NCBI GenBank assembly: GCA_007694935.1
Contig: REES01000052.1
Location: 1 to 38,684 of the forward strand
DNA from: Rhodospirillales bacterium
GTDB lineage: Bacteria > Pseudomonadota > Alphaproteobacteria > Rhodospirillales > Defluviicoccaceae
Reading direction: 5' to 3'
Length of the DNA: 38,684 nt
Shown here: in pieces, positions 8,887 to 18,965 of the stretch
How the letters are laid out: the number at the start of each line of letters is the position of its first letter
Numbering within the stretch: the first letter of the stretch is position 1
The notes under the pieces: model-generated
What the model was told of the DNA's origin: nothing
Database searches by the model: none
What the model saw: the letters and a program-made list of their open reading frames with translations, nothing else
Made by a program: the position numbers and the translations under genes

Positions 8887-10116
8887 TCACAGCGTCGCAG
8901 TCATGGCCGGTTTCCGGGCAGGCGCTCCGTGATTGGTTCGAAGCATCGCGTTGATCATCCCGTTGATCACGTCGAGGCCGTCGAGAAGGCCCGGCATCTC
9001 CACCGACGATGGCCGCGGCTGGTGCGGCAGGGCGTCGATCGCCGCCGCCATCACCGCCGGATCACGATCGCCGTCCACCGCCAGCATCCGAACCAGGCCG
9101 AGCGACTGGCCCCGCGACGCCCGGATGAACTGCTCGGCCCGCGGCACCGAGCGCGGCATGATCAGCGCCGGTTTGTCGAACGACAGGATCTCGCAGAAGG
9201 TATTGTATCCGCCCATGGCGATGATCCCGGCCGACGCCGCCATCAGGCTTTCGACATGGGCGTCGAACACGATCGCCTGGACCCGGTCGCCGAGCCTGCC
9301 GGCGCGTTCCATGAACGCCGCCTGATCGGCCGAACGCATGAACGGTCCCAGCACGATGAGCGCGGGGTGCTCGATCCCCGCATCGTGCTCGTAGGCCTGC
9401 AACACCCAGTCGACCACCTCGGCCCCGTCGCCGCCGCCGCCGGTGGTGACCAGGATGTAGGGCCTTCCCCCGAGCGCGGCGAGCGGATGGGCCGGCCGCT
9501 CCACCGGAGAGACCGAGCGCCGGAGGTATCCGGTGTAGCGGACCTTGCGCAGCACCCCCGGCGGCAACGGCAGGCCCTCGAGCGGATTGCACACCGCCGG
9601 AAGGCCGTACACCCAGAGCTCGTCGTAAAAGTCGGCCAGCGCCGGCAGGGCATTCTTGCGCTGCCACTCCTCGGCCAGGACCCGCGGCTCATCCATCACG
9701 TCGCGCAAGCCCAGGATCAGCGGCGTGCCGTTGGCCTTGAGCATCGTCAGCGTTTCCCGGACCTCGCCGCGCAGGCCCCAGGGTTCCTTGTCCACCAGGA
9801 AGATGTCGGGCGCGAAGGTCTCCGCCGTGTGTTGGATGATCGAGGCACGCAGGTGCAGCGTCTCCTCGATGCCGATATCCAGGCTCAATGGCTCATAGTC
9901 GCCGTGGCGAAGCTTGATCACGCCGGGGATGCGCACGAAATCGACACGGTTGCGGAAACCGAAGCTGCCGATGATCGGCGAGCCCGACAGGATCAGCACC
10001 GACAGGTCCGGCTGGGCGCCGACCAGTGCATGGGCGATGGTCCGACACCGCCGCAGGTGGCCAAGGCCGAACGAATCGTGGCTGTAGATCAGAATCCTTC
10101 GGTGCCGTTGCCTCAT
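8887..10116 (-). CDS. MurG-like predicted glycosyltransferase (COG4671 type), copy 2; first gene of the minus-strand operon
   Basis: Predicted GT-B glycosyltransferase of 409 residues. The ATG at 10116 is chosen because the next residues, RILIYSHDSFGLGHLRRC, are the conserved family start. A further 21 in-frame codons upstream look like non-coding leader. The C-terminal domain has YILVTTGGGGDGAEVVDW, and IIAMGGYNTFCEILSFDKPA corresponds to the MurG donor-binding loop. PRSVPRAEQFIRA completes the site. It heads the run of nine minus-strand genes and faces the FkbH-like gene across 262 non-coding bases, where the promoters of both arms should lie. It is a second enzyme of the same class as 5366-6523. 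The two are divergent in sequence, so they probably use different acceptors. Confidence 0.88.
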   Translation of the reverse strand: MRQRHRRILIYSHDSFGLGHLRRCRTIAHALVGAQPDLSVLILSGSPIIGSFGFRNRVDFVRIPGVIKLRHGDYEPLSLDIGIEETLHLRASIIQHTAETFAPDIFLVDKEPWGLRGEVRETLTMLKANGTPLILGLRDVMDEPRVLAEEWQRKNALPALADFYDELWVYGLPAVCNPLEGLPLPPGVLRKVRYTGYLRRSVSPVERPAHPLAALGGRPYILVTTGGGGDGAEVVDWVLQAYEHDAGIEHPALIVLGPFMRSADQAAFMERAGRLGDRVQAIVFDAHVESLMAASAGIIAMGGYNTFCEILSFDKPALIMPRSVPRAEQFIRASRGQSLGLVRMLAVDGDRDPAVMAAAIDALPHQPRPSSVEMPGLLDGLDVINGMINAMLRTNHGAPARKPAMTATL

Positions 10117-10378
10117 GCCCGTTCTCGTGTCCCGCCCGCCTGGTCGGTTAGCGTATTCTACCCCGGGAGCGCAAGGCATGCGATGTCGCCGTGATCAACT
10201 TGATGAGAGGGGGAGTGCAGGGGCCGGCGACAACACCGACATGCTTTGCAAACGACCGCCAGTCACCGGGCGGCGACATTGGCATCCATGATTTCGCTGA
10301 CGGCAGACAACGGGCCGGCAGTACGGTTGCGGTCGCCATGGTGCGGGGTGGACCAACCTCGGGAGAAGTCGCGGACGC

Positions 10379-12262
10379 GTGTTCGAATTCGATCAATATG
10401 AGCCTTCCCGGCATTCCGGGCCCCGACTGACGGGGCCGCCGGGCTACCGGCCGCTCGATGGCGTGGCCGATGTGTCTTTCATGGCCTGGGGCGAGCACTG
10501 TATCGAGTGCGCCGACCCGGGCTGCTATCAGTCATGCGCGCTCTATCAAGCCCGTCCCGACGGCCGCTGCCGCCGGTTCGCCTACGGCATCTTCAAGAAT
10601 CGGCGGTTTCGAGGGGTTCGCGGCTACGGTGCGGAAGTCACCTTCAAAACCTGGGGCAAGCTGGAGGCGGAGGGCAATGCCTTCATGGAGCCGCTCGCCG
10701 CGGTCCTCCGACGGGAGCGCTTGGTCGCCTGGGGCGGCGGGTCGATGCGGGTGGCGGCATCGCTCACCTCCCCCCTCATCGCGCCGGGGCGGTGGCGGGA
10801 TTGGCCGCCACCGCCGCGAAAGATCGCAAGGCGGCTGCATCGGGGCACGTCGGGTTCAGGTCTTCCCGACGCCTTCCTGATCGAGGTGTTCAACCCGGCG
10901 GACCGGCCGGTCACCCTCCAGCTCGAGATGCGCGCCGTCGGCGATGACGGTGCCGGCGGCGCCTTCCTAGGGCCGCCGCCCTTCCTGCACCGGATCGGAC
11001 TGCCGCCGGGGTTCTTTCGGACCTGCATCGAAGCGCATCGCTTCCGCCACATCCTGGCGTCCGGCCATCGGTTCAAGATCTCGGTGATGCCGGAAGCGGA
11101 ACAGTCCATCACCCTTGTCTTCCTCGCCCTCGATTTTGTCCGGATGGCCAAGCCCGTCCCGGCGGATGCGCCGCGGCCGGCACCGGGCAAGGCCGCCGCC
11201 GCCAAGTGCGTCGTCTTCGATCTGGACGGAACCCTTTGGGACGGAGTGCTTGCCGAGGGTGCGGGAGTGGCGCTGCGCGCCGGTGTGCCCGGGTTGTTCC
11301 GCGACCTCGATGCCCGGGGCATCCTGATCAGCGTCGCCAGCAAGAACGATCACGCGGAGGCCTGGGCCAGGCTTGAGGCGTTCGGGCTCGCCGACTACGT
11401 GCTGCATCCCCGAATCGGCTGGGGCCCGAAGAGCATCGCCCTTTGCGAGATTGCTGCGGCCCTGGACATCGGCCTCGATACCTTCGTGTTCGTCGACGAC
11501 AGCCCGTTCGAACGGGCGGAAGTGGCCCGCGCCCTGCCCGCGGTGGAATGCCGGGACGCCACCGAACTCGGCGGGCTGGCCGATCATCCTCGCCTCTGCG
11601 GCAGCGACAGCAGCGAAGCCGGCCGCCGCCGCCAACTCTACCGGGAAGCCATCCGGCGAGACCAGGAACGCCGCACCTGGGGCGATGACTATCTTGGTTT
11701 TCTCGCCGCGTGTAACATGGAGTTAACAATCCGGCCGTACCAGCCAGGGGACTTCACCAGGGTGTCGGAGCTCGTCCAGCGGACCAACCAGCTCAATTTT
11801 TCGGGGCGGAAGTACGCCCCGGACGACCTCTCCCGCCGCCTCGATGATGTTGGCACCGAAAAGCTCGTGCTCACCTGCCGCGACAGGTATGGCGACCATG
11901 GCACCGTCGGATTCGCGCTGGTGGCCCGGTCCGCCGGCACGGTTGCCGTGGATGACCTGATGCTCTCCTGCCGCGTGCAGGGGCGGATGATCGAGGCCGC
12001 GTTGTTCCGATGCCTGTGGGACCGCATGCCGACGGGGCACCGTCGGCTCTGGGTCAGGCTCTCCGCGACCGGGCGCAACCGGCCAGCCCATCAGGTGCTC
12101 GAACAGCTCGGGTTCCGGCCGGAAGCCGGCGGCGACGGGTACGTCATTGAGGAAGCGGCCGGCCTGCAGGTTGCGGATGTCATCACCGTTTGCAGCAGTC
12201 TGGACGGGGCGCCGCCGGCCGAGCCGGCCAATGCTGCCCGTGCCTGCGACGGCCCGACCTGA
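10379..12262 (+). CDS. FkbH-like HAD-IIIC / GNAT protein with an N-terminal cysteine cluster
   Basis: A 627-residue multidomain protein starting at GTG 10379, with a GGGAGAAG ribosome-binding sequence about 10 bases upstream. Residues 41-64 hold C41, C44, C49, C53 and C64. The C-x2-C-x4-C-x3-C spacing resembles iron-sulfur or zinc motifs. Residues about 160-255 look like a beta-sandwich. Residues 277-420 are an HAD domain of the FkbH class: CVVFDLDGTLWDGV (motif I with both Asp), VASKND (motif II region) and FVDDSPFERAEV (motif IV). Residues about 445-590 are a GNAT-like domain (MELTIRPYQPGDF...RTNQLNFSG), as in FkbH. Known FkbH proteins load a glyceryl unit from 1,3-bisphosphoglycerate onto an acyl carrier protein. 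No carrier protein is visible here. The cysteine-bearing N-terminal part is not part of classical FkbH. Confidence 0.85.
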   Translation: MFEFDQYEPSRHSGPRLTGPPGYRPLDGVADVSFMAWGEHCIECADPGCYQSCALYQARPDGRCRRFAYGIFKNRRFRGVRGYGAEVTFKTWGKLEAEGNAFMEPLAAVLRRERLVAWGGGSMRVAASLTSPLIAPGRWRDWPPPPRKIARRLHRGTSGSGLPDAFLIEVFNPADRPVTLQLEMRAVGDDGAGGAFLGPPPFLHRIGLPPGFFRTCIEAHRFRHILASGHRFKISVMPEAEQSITLVFLALDFVRMAKPVPADAPRPAPGKAAAAKCVVFDLDGTLWDGVLAEGAGVALRAGVPGLFRDLDARGILISVASKNDHAEAWARLEAFGLADYVLHPRIGWGPKSIALCEIAAALDIGLDTFVFVDDSPFERAEVARALPAVECRDATELGGLADHPRLCGSDSSEAGRRRQLYREAIRRDQERRTWGDDYLGFLAACNMELTIRPYQPGDFTRVSELVQRTNQLNFSGRKYAPDDLSRRLDDVGTEKLVLTCRDRYGDHGTVGFALVARSAGTVAVDDLMLSCRVQGRMIEAALFRCLWDRMPTGHRRLWVRLSATGRNRPAHQVLEQLGFRPEAGGDGYVIEEAAGLQVADVITVCSSLDGAPPAEPANAARACDGPT

Positions 12263-12315
12263 GCCGCATGCACGCCCCTCCCGGCCACTGCCCGCGGCGA
12301 CGGCGCTGAGCCGAT

Positions 12316-14943
12316 ATGGAACCGACCTTCTTCCGCTACATCCTCCGCCATAGCTGGCGGCAGCAGATCTTTCTGCTCGTCCTCACCGTCGCGTCGTTTC
12401 CGTTCCTTTACTTCTCGTTGGAACTGCCCAAGCGGATCATCAACGACGCCATCGGCGCGACCTTGTTCCCCCGCGAGGTGCTGGGTCGCGAGTTCTCCCA
12501 GCTGGAATACCTTTGGTTCCTTTGCCTGATCTTTTTGGTGCTGGTCGGCATCCGTTTCGGCCTCCGCTACTACGTCAATGTCTATAAGGGACAGCTCGGC
12601 GAGCGCATGCTGCGCCGCCTGCGCTATGAGCTGTTCAGCCGGATGCTGCGGTTCCCCCTGCCGCATTTCCGCAGAGCCTCCCAGGGGGAGATGATCGCGA
12701 TGATGACCGGCGAGGTGGAGCCGCTTGGCGGCTTCATTGGCGATGCCATCGCCCTGCCGGCGTTCGAAGGCGGCACCCTGCTCACCATCCTGTTCTTCAT
12801 GTTCATGCAGGACCCGGTGCTGGGCTTCGCCGCCATCGCTTTGTTCCCGGTCCAGATCTACGTCATCCCGAAGCTGCAACGGCAGATCAACGCTCTGGCC
12901 AAGGAGCGGGTGCGGACGGTGCGCAAGCTGTCGGAGCGGATCGGCGAGGTGGTGACCGGCATCGAGGACGTCCACGCGCACGACACCTCCGAACTGGAGC
13001 GGGCCGATTTCGCCCGTTGGACCGGCAAGATCTATGACATCCGCTACAAAATTTACCGGAAGAAATTCTTCGTCAAGTTTCTCAACAACGTCATCGGCCA
13101 GATCACCCCGTTCTTCTTCTTTTCCATCGGTGGCTACCTGGTGATCACCGGTGACCTCACTTTCGGGGCGCTGGTCGCCGTGCTGGCCGCCTACAAGGAC
13201 GTGGCCGCACCCTGGAAGGAGATGTTGAACTGGTACCAGCAGAAGGAAGACACCCGCGTCAAGTACGAGCAATTGGTGGAGCAGTTCATGCCGGCCGGGA
13301 TCATGGAGGACAGGCTGCAGGCGCTCCCGGACGGTCCGGTGCCGCACCTTTCCGGCAATCTCGTCGCCAGCAACTTGTCCTATGCGGAGGATGAAGGCAT
13401 CAAGGTGGTGGACGGTATCAGCTTCTCCTTCCCGCTCACCGCGCGAGTCGCCCTGGTCGGGCGCGAGGGGTCTGGCCACAGCGTGGTGGCGAAGCTGATC
13501 GCCCGTCTGCTCACCCCCACCACCGGGTCGATCCGGATCGGCGGGACCGATCTCGCCACTCTTCCCGAGTCGGTCACCGGACGGCGCCTCGCCTACGTCG
13601 GGCAATCCCCCGCGATGTTTCAGGGATCGCTTCTGGACAATCTCCTTTATGGCCTCAAGCATCAGCCGGTTCGCCCCGCCGGTCATGACGGCGAGGCCAA
13701 GCTGCGCTTCGAGCGGTACTTGAGGGAGGCCATCGCCGCCGGCACCACCACCAGCGACCTTGAGGCGCACTGGATCGACGACGGCAGCGGCGATGGCGAG
13801 CCGGTCAAGGCGCTTGCCGAGCACATCGCCGCCGCGTTGGACGTCGCGCAACTGGAGCCGGACATCTTCGGCTTCGGGCTGCAGGCGACGTTCGACCCCG
13901 AGAGCAGGCCGGAACTGGCGGAAAGCGTGCTCGCGGCACGCAACGTCCTGAAACAGCGTCTGGATGAACCGAAGTACCAGGGGCTGGTCGAGCCGTTCGA
14001 CCGCGACCGATACAACACCAACATGACGGTGGCGGAAAACATCATGTTCGGCACCCCCGTGGGACGGGACCTCGATCTCGAACACATTGCCGAGAACCCG
14101 TATATGCGGGCGGTCCTGGAGGCGTCCGATCTGCTGGATGAGTTCCTCGCGCTGGGTCTGCAAGCGGCGCGGCTGACGGTGGAACTGTTCCGTGACGTTC
14201 AGCCGGGCGACCCTATTTTCGAGCGGTTCAGCTTCGTCGACATGGAAACCCTGCCCGACTACCAGGGGGTGGTGCGCCGCGCCGATGCGGTCGGCACGGG
14301 CGCGCTCTCGCCAAGCCATCGCGATATGCTGCTGGCCTTGCCGTTCAAGCTGATACCGGCACGCCACCGCCTGGGCCTGCTGGACCGGGACAACGAGCGG
14401 AAACTGCTGCAGGCGCGCCAGCGTTTCGCCGAAGGGCTGCCGGCCCATCTCCGCGGTTCGGTCGCCTTCTTCGACCCGGCCCGGGTCAATCGCGCCGCGT
14501 CGGTGCAGGACAACATCCTGTTCGGCCGTTTCGTCTATGGGAAGCAGCAAGGCCAGCGAGCGGTCGGCGCCCTGATCGCCGAGGTCATCGACGGTTTGGG
14601 CCTCCGTAGCGCCATCCTCGACCTCGGTCTCGAGGCCGAGGCGGGGATCGCCGGCAGTCGTCTGTCGGCCGGTCAGCGTACAAGGCTCGCCATCGCCCGG
14701 GCATGGCTGAAGCGTCCGGACCTGCTCATTCTTGATCAGGCCACCGCCAACCTGGATGCGGCGACCCATGCCACCATCATGAGAAAACTCCTGGACGAGC
14801 GGGGGGGCGCTGGCCTTCTATGGGTGCTGACGGAGGGAGCGGACACCCAGGCGTTCGATCGGGAGATGGTGATGGAGCAGGGACGCCTTGCCCACCGGGC
14901 CATGCCGGACCAGGCCGCGCCTCGCTTTTCGGCCTCGGGATGA
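12316..14943 (+). CDS. ABC exporter with degenerate, expanded nucleotide-binding domain
   Basis: An 875-residue half-transporter. Residues 1-300 are a type-I exporter membrane domain: helices near 17-33, 65-82, 150-165, 168-183 and 262-278, with a basic coupling segment RMLRRLRYELFSRM. Residues 345-860 are the ATPase domain, about 300 residues longer than normal. Walker A reads GREGSGHS (382-389), so the ATP-binding Lys is His388. The signature is LSAGQ (783-787). Walker B LLILD (803-807) is followed by Gln808 in place of the catalytic Glu. The switch His is Glu840 (VLTEG). The segment between Q-loop (Gln430) and signature contains three copies of the post-Q-loop motif: SLLDNLLYG (438), TVAENIMFG (571) and SVQDNILFG (729). 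The reading frame is intact, so this is not simple decay. Its 3' end overlaps the cyclic-nucleotide-binding gene. Confidence 0.9.
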   Translation: MEPTFFRYILRHSWRQQIFLLVLTVASFPFLYFSLELPKRIINDAIGATLFPREVLGREFSQLEYLWFLCLIFLVLVGIRFGLRYYVNVYKGQLGERMLRRLRYELFSRMLRFPLPHFRRASQGEMIAMMTGEVEPLGGFIGDAIALPAFEGGTLLTILFFMFMQDPVLGFAAIALFPVQIYVIPKLQRQINALAKERVRTVRKLSERIGEVVTGIEDVHAHDTSELERADFARWTGKIYDIRYKIYRKKFFVKFLNNVIGQITPFFFFSIGGYLVITGDLTFGALVAVLAAYKDVAAPWKEMLNWYQQKEDTRVKYEQLVEQFMPAGIMEDRLQALPDGPVPHLSGNLVASNLSYAEDEGIKVVDGISFSFPLTARVALVGREGSGHSVVAKLIARLLTPTTGSIRIGGTDLATLPESVTGRRLAYVGQSPAMFQGSLLDNLLYGLKHQPVRPAGHDGEAKLRFERYLREAIAAGTTTSDLEAHWIDDGSGDGEPVKALAEHIAAALDVAQLEPDIFGFGLQATFDPESRPELAESVLAARNVLKQRLDEPKYQGLVEPFDRDRYNTNMTVAENIMFGTPVGRDLDLEHIAENPYMRAVLEASDLLDEFLALGLQAARLTVELFRDVQPGDPIFERFSFVDMETLPDYQGVVRRADAVGTGALSPSHRDMLLALPFKLIPARHRLGLLDRDNERKLLQARQRFAEGLPAHLRGSVAFFDPARVNRAASVQDNILFGRFVYGKQQGQRAVGALIAEVIDGLGLRSAILDLGLEAEAGIAGSRLSAGQRTRLAIARAWLKRPDLLILDQATANLDAATHATIMRKLLDERGGAGLLWVLTEGADTQAFDREMVMEQGRLAHRAMPDQAAPRFSASG

Positions 14944-15431
14944 GGAGCGCCGACGTGTTATACGGCGATGTGATCTCGATTCTGCGCGGGATCCCTCTGT
15001 TTTGCAGGCTGGAACCGGCCAAGTTGAAACTGCTGGCGTTTTCCAGTGCCTACCTCACCTGCGAGCCCGGCGAGGCGCTGTTTCATGAAGGCGAGCCCGC
15101 GGACGCTGCCTTCGTGATCCGAAGCGGCGAAGTGGAGGTGGTGAGCGGAAAACCCGGGGACGAGGTGGTCCTCGGCACCCTCGGCAAGAACGATTTGTTC
15201 GGCGAGATGGCGCTGATCCTCAATGAGCCGCGCTCCGCCACCATCCGCGCGGTCGGCCCGCTCGAAGTGGTCAAGATCGATGCGGATGTCTTCCTCCGCC
15301 TGGTGACGGAGAATCCCGAAACCGCCTTGGCGGTGATGCGGTCCCTCAGCGAAAAGATCGTCCGCCTGACCGAGCGCTACAATCGCTTGCAGCATCGCCT
15401 TCAGGATCCTGAACCGACGGGCGAGCCCTGA
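14940..15431 (+). CDS. Stand-alone cyclic-nucleotide-binding domain protein
   Basis: A 163-residue protein that is essentially one CRP-type cNMP-binding domain. The ATG at 14940 overlaps the ABC exporter stop as ATGA, so the two are translationally coupled. Residues 12-40 form the entry helices. The beta-roll follows: GEALFHEGEPADAAFVIRSG. The phosphate-binding cassette FGEMALILNEPRSATIRA (87-104) has the Gly-Glu pair and the Arg that contact ribose and phosphate in cAMP receptors. A helical tail (about 125-155) follows, with no DNA-binding helix-turn-helix. It is therefore unlikely to be a transcription factor. A role as a cAMP- or cGMP-responsive subunit of the upstream transporter is inferred from coupling alone. 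Confidence 0.9.
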   Translation: MRSADVLYGDVISILRGIPLFCRLEPAKLKLLAFSSAYLTCEPGEALFHEGEPADAAFVIRSGEVEVVSGKPGDEVVLGTLGKNDLFGEMALILNEPRSATIRAVGPLEVVKIDADVFLRLVTENPETALAVMRSLSEKIVRLTERYNRLQHRLQDPEPTGEP

Positions 15432-15638
15432 CGGTTCCCCGTGGCGGCCGGACTCCTGCTGCGGTCCGCCCTGCCGTTCTCGCCCGAGCAACCCGCCGAT
15501 GACCTTCGCCGTTCCCGCCATATCCGGATCGCGCCCCGCCCCCCACCGCGGGCCGAAGCACCCCCTTCCAGGCTTCGGCTACGGTTCTGCTGATGCGGCG
15601 GGGACAGCGCAACCGGTGCCGCCCCGGGGGGCGCAGTC

Positions 15639-17507
15639 ATGTTTATAGTCGAACCGACATTCCACATGTGGGCGACGTTCGCCGTCATCGGGCTCACCCT
15701 CGCTCTCTACGCCACCGAGAAGGCCCCGATGGAGGTCATCTCCATGGGGGTGGTGGCAATCCTGATGCTGCTGTTTCAGATTTTCCCGCTGCCGGGGCCG
15801 ACCGGGGAGAATCTGCTGGGCCCTTACCCGCTCCTGCGAGGCTTCGCCAATCCGGCGCTGGTGACGGTGCTGGCGTTGCTGGTGATGGGCCAGGGCATGG
15901 CGCGGGCCGGGCTGCTGGACGTCCTGGCCCGGGCCGTATTCCGGCTCGGCGGCGGCCACCGGCTGGCATCAGTCGTGCTGGTGCTGGCGGTGGCGATCGT
16001 GGTCAGCGCGTTTCTCAACAACACGCCCGTCGTCATCATGTTCATTCCGATCATGCAGGCACTGGCCAGCCGGTTCCAGCTCGCGCCGAGCAAGCTGATG
16101 ATTCCTCTCAGCTATGCCGCGATCCTGGGCGGCATGACCACGCTGGTGGGCTCCAGCACCAATCTGCTCGTCAATTCGGCGATGGTTGCAAAGGGGGTGA
16201 CGCCATTCACGTTTTTCGAGTTCACCATGCCCGGCACCATCCTGGCCGCGGCGGGACTGGTCTACGTCATATTCGTCGCGCCCTACCTGTTGCCGAGCCG
16301 CTCGCGGCTGGCGGATACTTGGTTCGGTAGCGGCGGACGACAGTTCATTGCCCAGCTCTCGGTGACACCCGGATCACCGCTGATCGGCCGCGGCGCACCG
16401 GGCGGGCTGTTCGCCAGCCTTCCCGATGTCACCGTCCGCATGGTGGTGCGCGGAGAAGAAGCCATTCTGCCGCCGTTCGAGGGTTATGTGGCCGAGGCTG
16501 GCGACGTCCTGGTGGTGGCGGCATCGCGCCGGACCCTGACCGGCCAGACGGTGCGCCGCCAGGGGCTGATGCCACCGGATGTTCCGGTCGCCGGACGCGT
16601 CGGCGGCAAGCCTGTCCCCCAGACCGAGGGGGAGACACCCTGGGGCGAGACCGGCCAAGTGGTTGCCGAGGTGATGGTGGCACCGGCTTCCCGCTTCGAG
16701 GGACAGACTCTCCGCCAGATTGCCTTCCATCACCAGACCCGTTGCGTGGTGCTCGGCATCCAGCGCCGGTCGCGGATGATCCGCACCAGGATGACCGATA
16801 TCCGCCTGGAAGCCGGTGACGTGCTGCTGGTGCAGGGGCAGGCGGCGGACGTCAATGCCCTAAAGGCCAACCGGGACGTGGTGCTGATCGAATGGTCGGC
16901 GGAAGAACTGGCCGCCACCAAGGATGCGCCGATCGCCGCCGGCATCTTCGTCTTTTCGATCGGCATTGCCGCCGCCGATTTGTTGCCGCTGGTGGTCACC
17001 ACCCTGATCGGTGCGGTCGCCATGGTCGCCCTCGGGGTGCTCAATGTCCGTCAGGCGAGCCGGTCGGTGGATCCCCGCATCGTCACCATGATCGGCGCCG
17101 CACTGGCCCTGAGCCTAGCGCTGGAGGCCACCGGCGGCGCCCGTTACCTGGCGATGACGCTGATTACAGCCCTGGAAGGTGCGAGCCCGGTGGTGATGCT
17201 CTCGGTGTTTTTCCTGTTCGCGGCGGCGACCACCAACATCATCAGCAACAATGCCGTTGCCGTTCTGTTCACCCCCATCGGCATCGACATGGCGTTCCAG
17301 CTTGGCCTGCCTCCTCACGCCTTTGCCGTTGCCATCGTCTTCGCCGCCAGTTGCGCGTTCGCGTCACCGATCGGCTACCAGACCAACTTGCTGGTGCTGG
17401 GGCCCGGCCACTACCGCTTCATGGACTTTGCCAAGGCCGGGATTCCGCTGCTGCTGCTGATCTGGCTGGTGTTCACCCTGGTGGTGCCGTGGTGGTACGG
17501 CATCTGA
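15639..17507 (+). CDS. SLC13/DASS-family anion permease with two RCK_C (TrkA-C) domains
   Basis: Inner-membrane transporter of 622 residues. Two membrane halves flank a soluble insert. The first half carries AFLNNTP (124-130) and the SSTNLL motif (172-177). The second half carries NIISNNAVAVLFTP and, near the end, ASPIGYQTNLLVLGP. These paired Asn-Thr hairpins are the substrate and Na+ sites of the divalent-anion symporter family. The insert (about 230-410) holds two RCK_C domains, each ending in an AGDVLLV-type strand (AGDVLVV at 287-293, AGDVLLV at 392-398). RCK_C-bearing members are often annotated as sulfate or other anion permeases. The substrate cannot be fixed here. The gene stands 207 bases after the cNMP-binding gene and probably has its own promoter. 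Confidence 0.88.
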   Translation: MFIVEPTFHMWATFAVIGLTLALYATEKAPMEVISMGVVAILMLLFQIFPLPGPTGENLLGPYPLLRGFANPALVTVLALLVMGQGMARAGLLDVLARAVFRLGGGHRLASVVLVLAVAIVVSAFLNNTPVVIMFIPIMQALASRFQLAPSKLMIPLSYAAILGGMTTLVGSSTNLLVNSAMVAKGVTPFTFFEFTMPGTILAAAGLVYVIFVAPYLLPSRSRLADTWFGSGGRQFIAQLSVTPGSPLIGRGAPGGLFASLPDVTVRMVVRGEEAILPPFEGYVAEAGDVLVVAASRRTLTGQTVRRQGLMPPDVPVAGRVGGKPVPQTEGETPWGETGQVVAEVMVAPASRFEGQTLRQIAFHHQTRCVVLGIQRRSRMIRTRMTDIRLEAGDVLLVQGQAADVNALKANRDVVLIEWSAEELAATKDAPIAAGIFVFSIGIAAADLLPLVVTTLIGAVAMVALGVLNVRQASRSVDPRIVTMIGAALALSLALEATGGARYLAMTLITALEGASPVVMLSVFFLFAAATTNIISNNAVAVLFTPIGIDMAFQLGLPPHAFAVAIVFAASCAFASPIGYQTNLLVLGPGHYRFMDFAKAGIPLLLLIWLVFTLVVPWWYGI

Positions 17508-17531
17508 CCGCCCGGCACTCTCTCTCGCCGG

Positions 17532-18767
<1,236 letters not shown>

Positions 18768-18965
18768 CCGCGTGTCTCCCCCATCCGGGCCCCGTCGCCT
18801 GCACGCTGACCGGCCCCGGTGGCAAGGTCAAGCGGGCCGCGCCCCCGGGGCTCGGGGTCCCGGCCCAGGATGCGGCGGGCGGACGTCGACCGCCTGCCGC
18901 GCGCTCATGATGCGGTGCTCTCACGATGCTGGCGTCGAGGCCCGAACCCGTGCAAGAAGCCGGCG

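Noticed and set aside
10155-10160. Possible minus-strand -10 box TAGAAT for the glycosyltransferase operon
   Set aside because: Good match to a -10, but no acceptable -35 at 16-18 bases; a single hexamer is not enough to call a promoter.
12091-14769. 892-codon open frame on the minus strand opposite the ABC exporter
   Set aside because: It is a shadow of the exporter in GC-rich DNA: low-complexity composition rich in His, Gln, Asp and Gly, no recognisable domain, while the plus-strand frame has clear ABC motifs.
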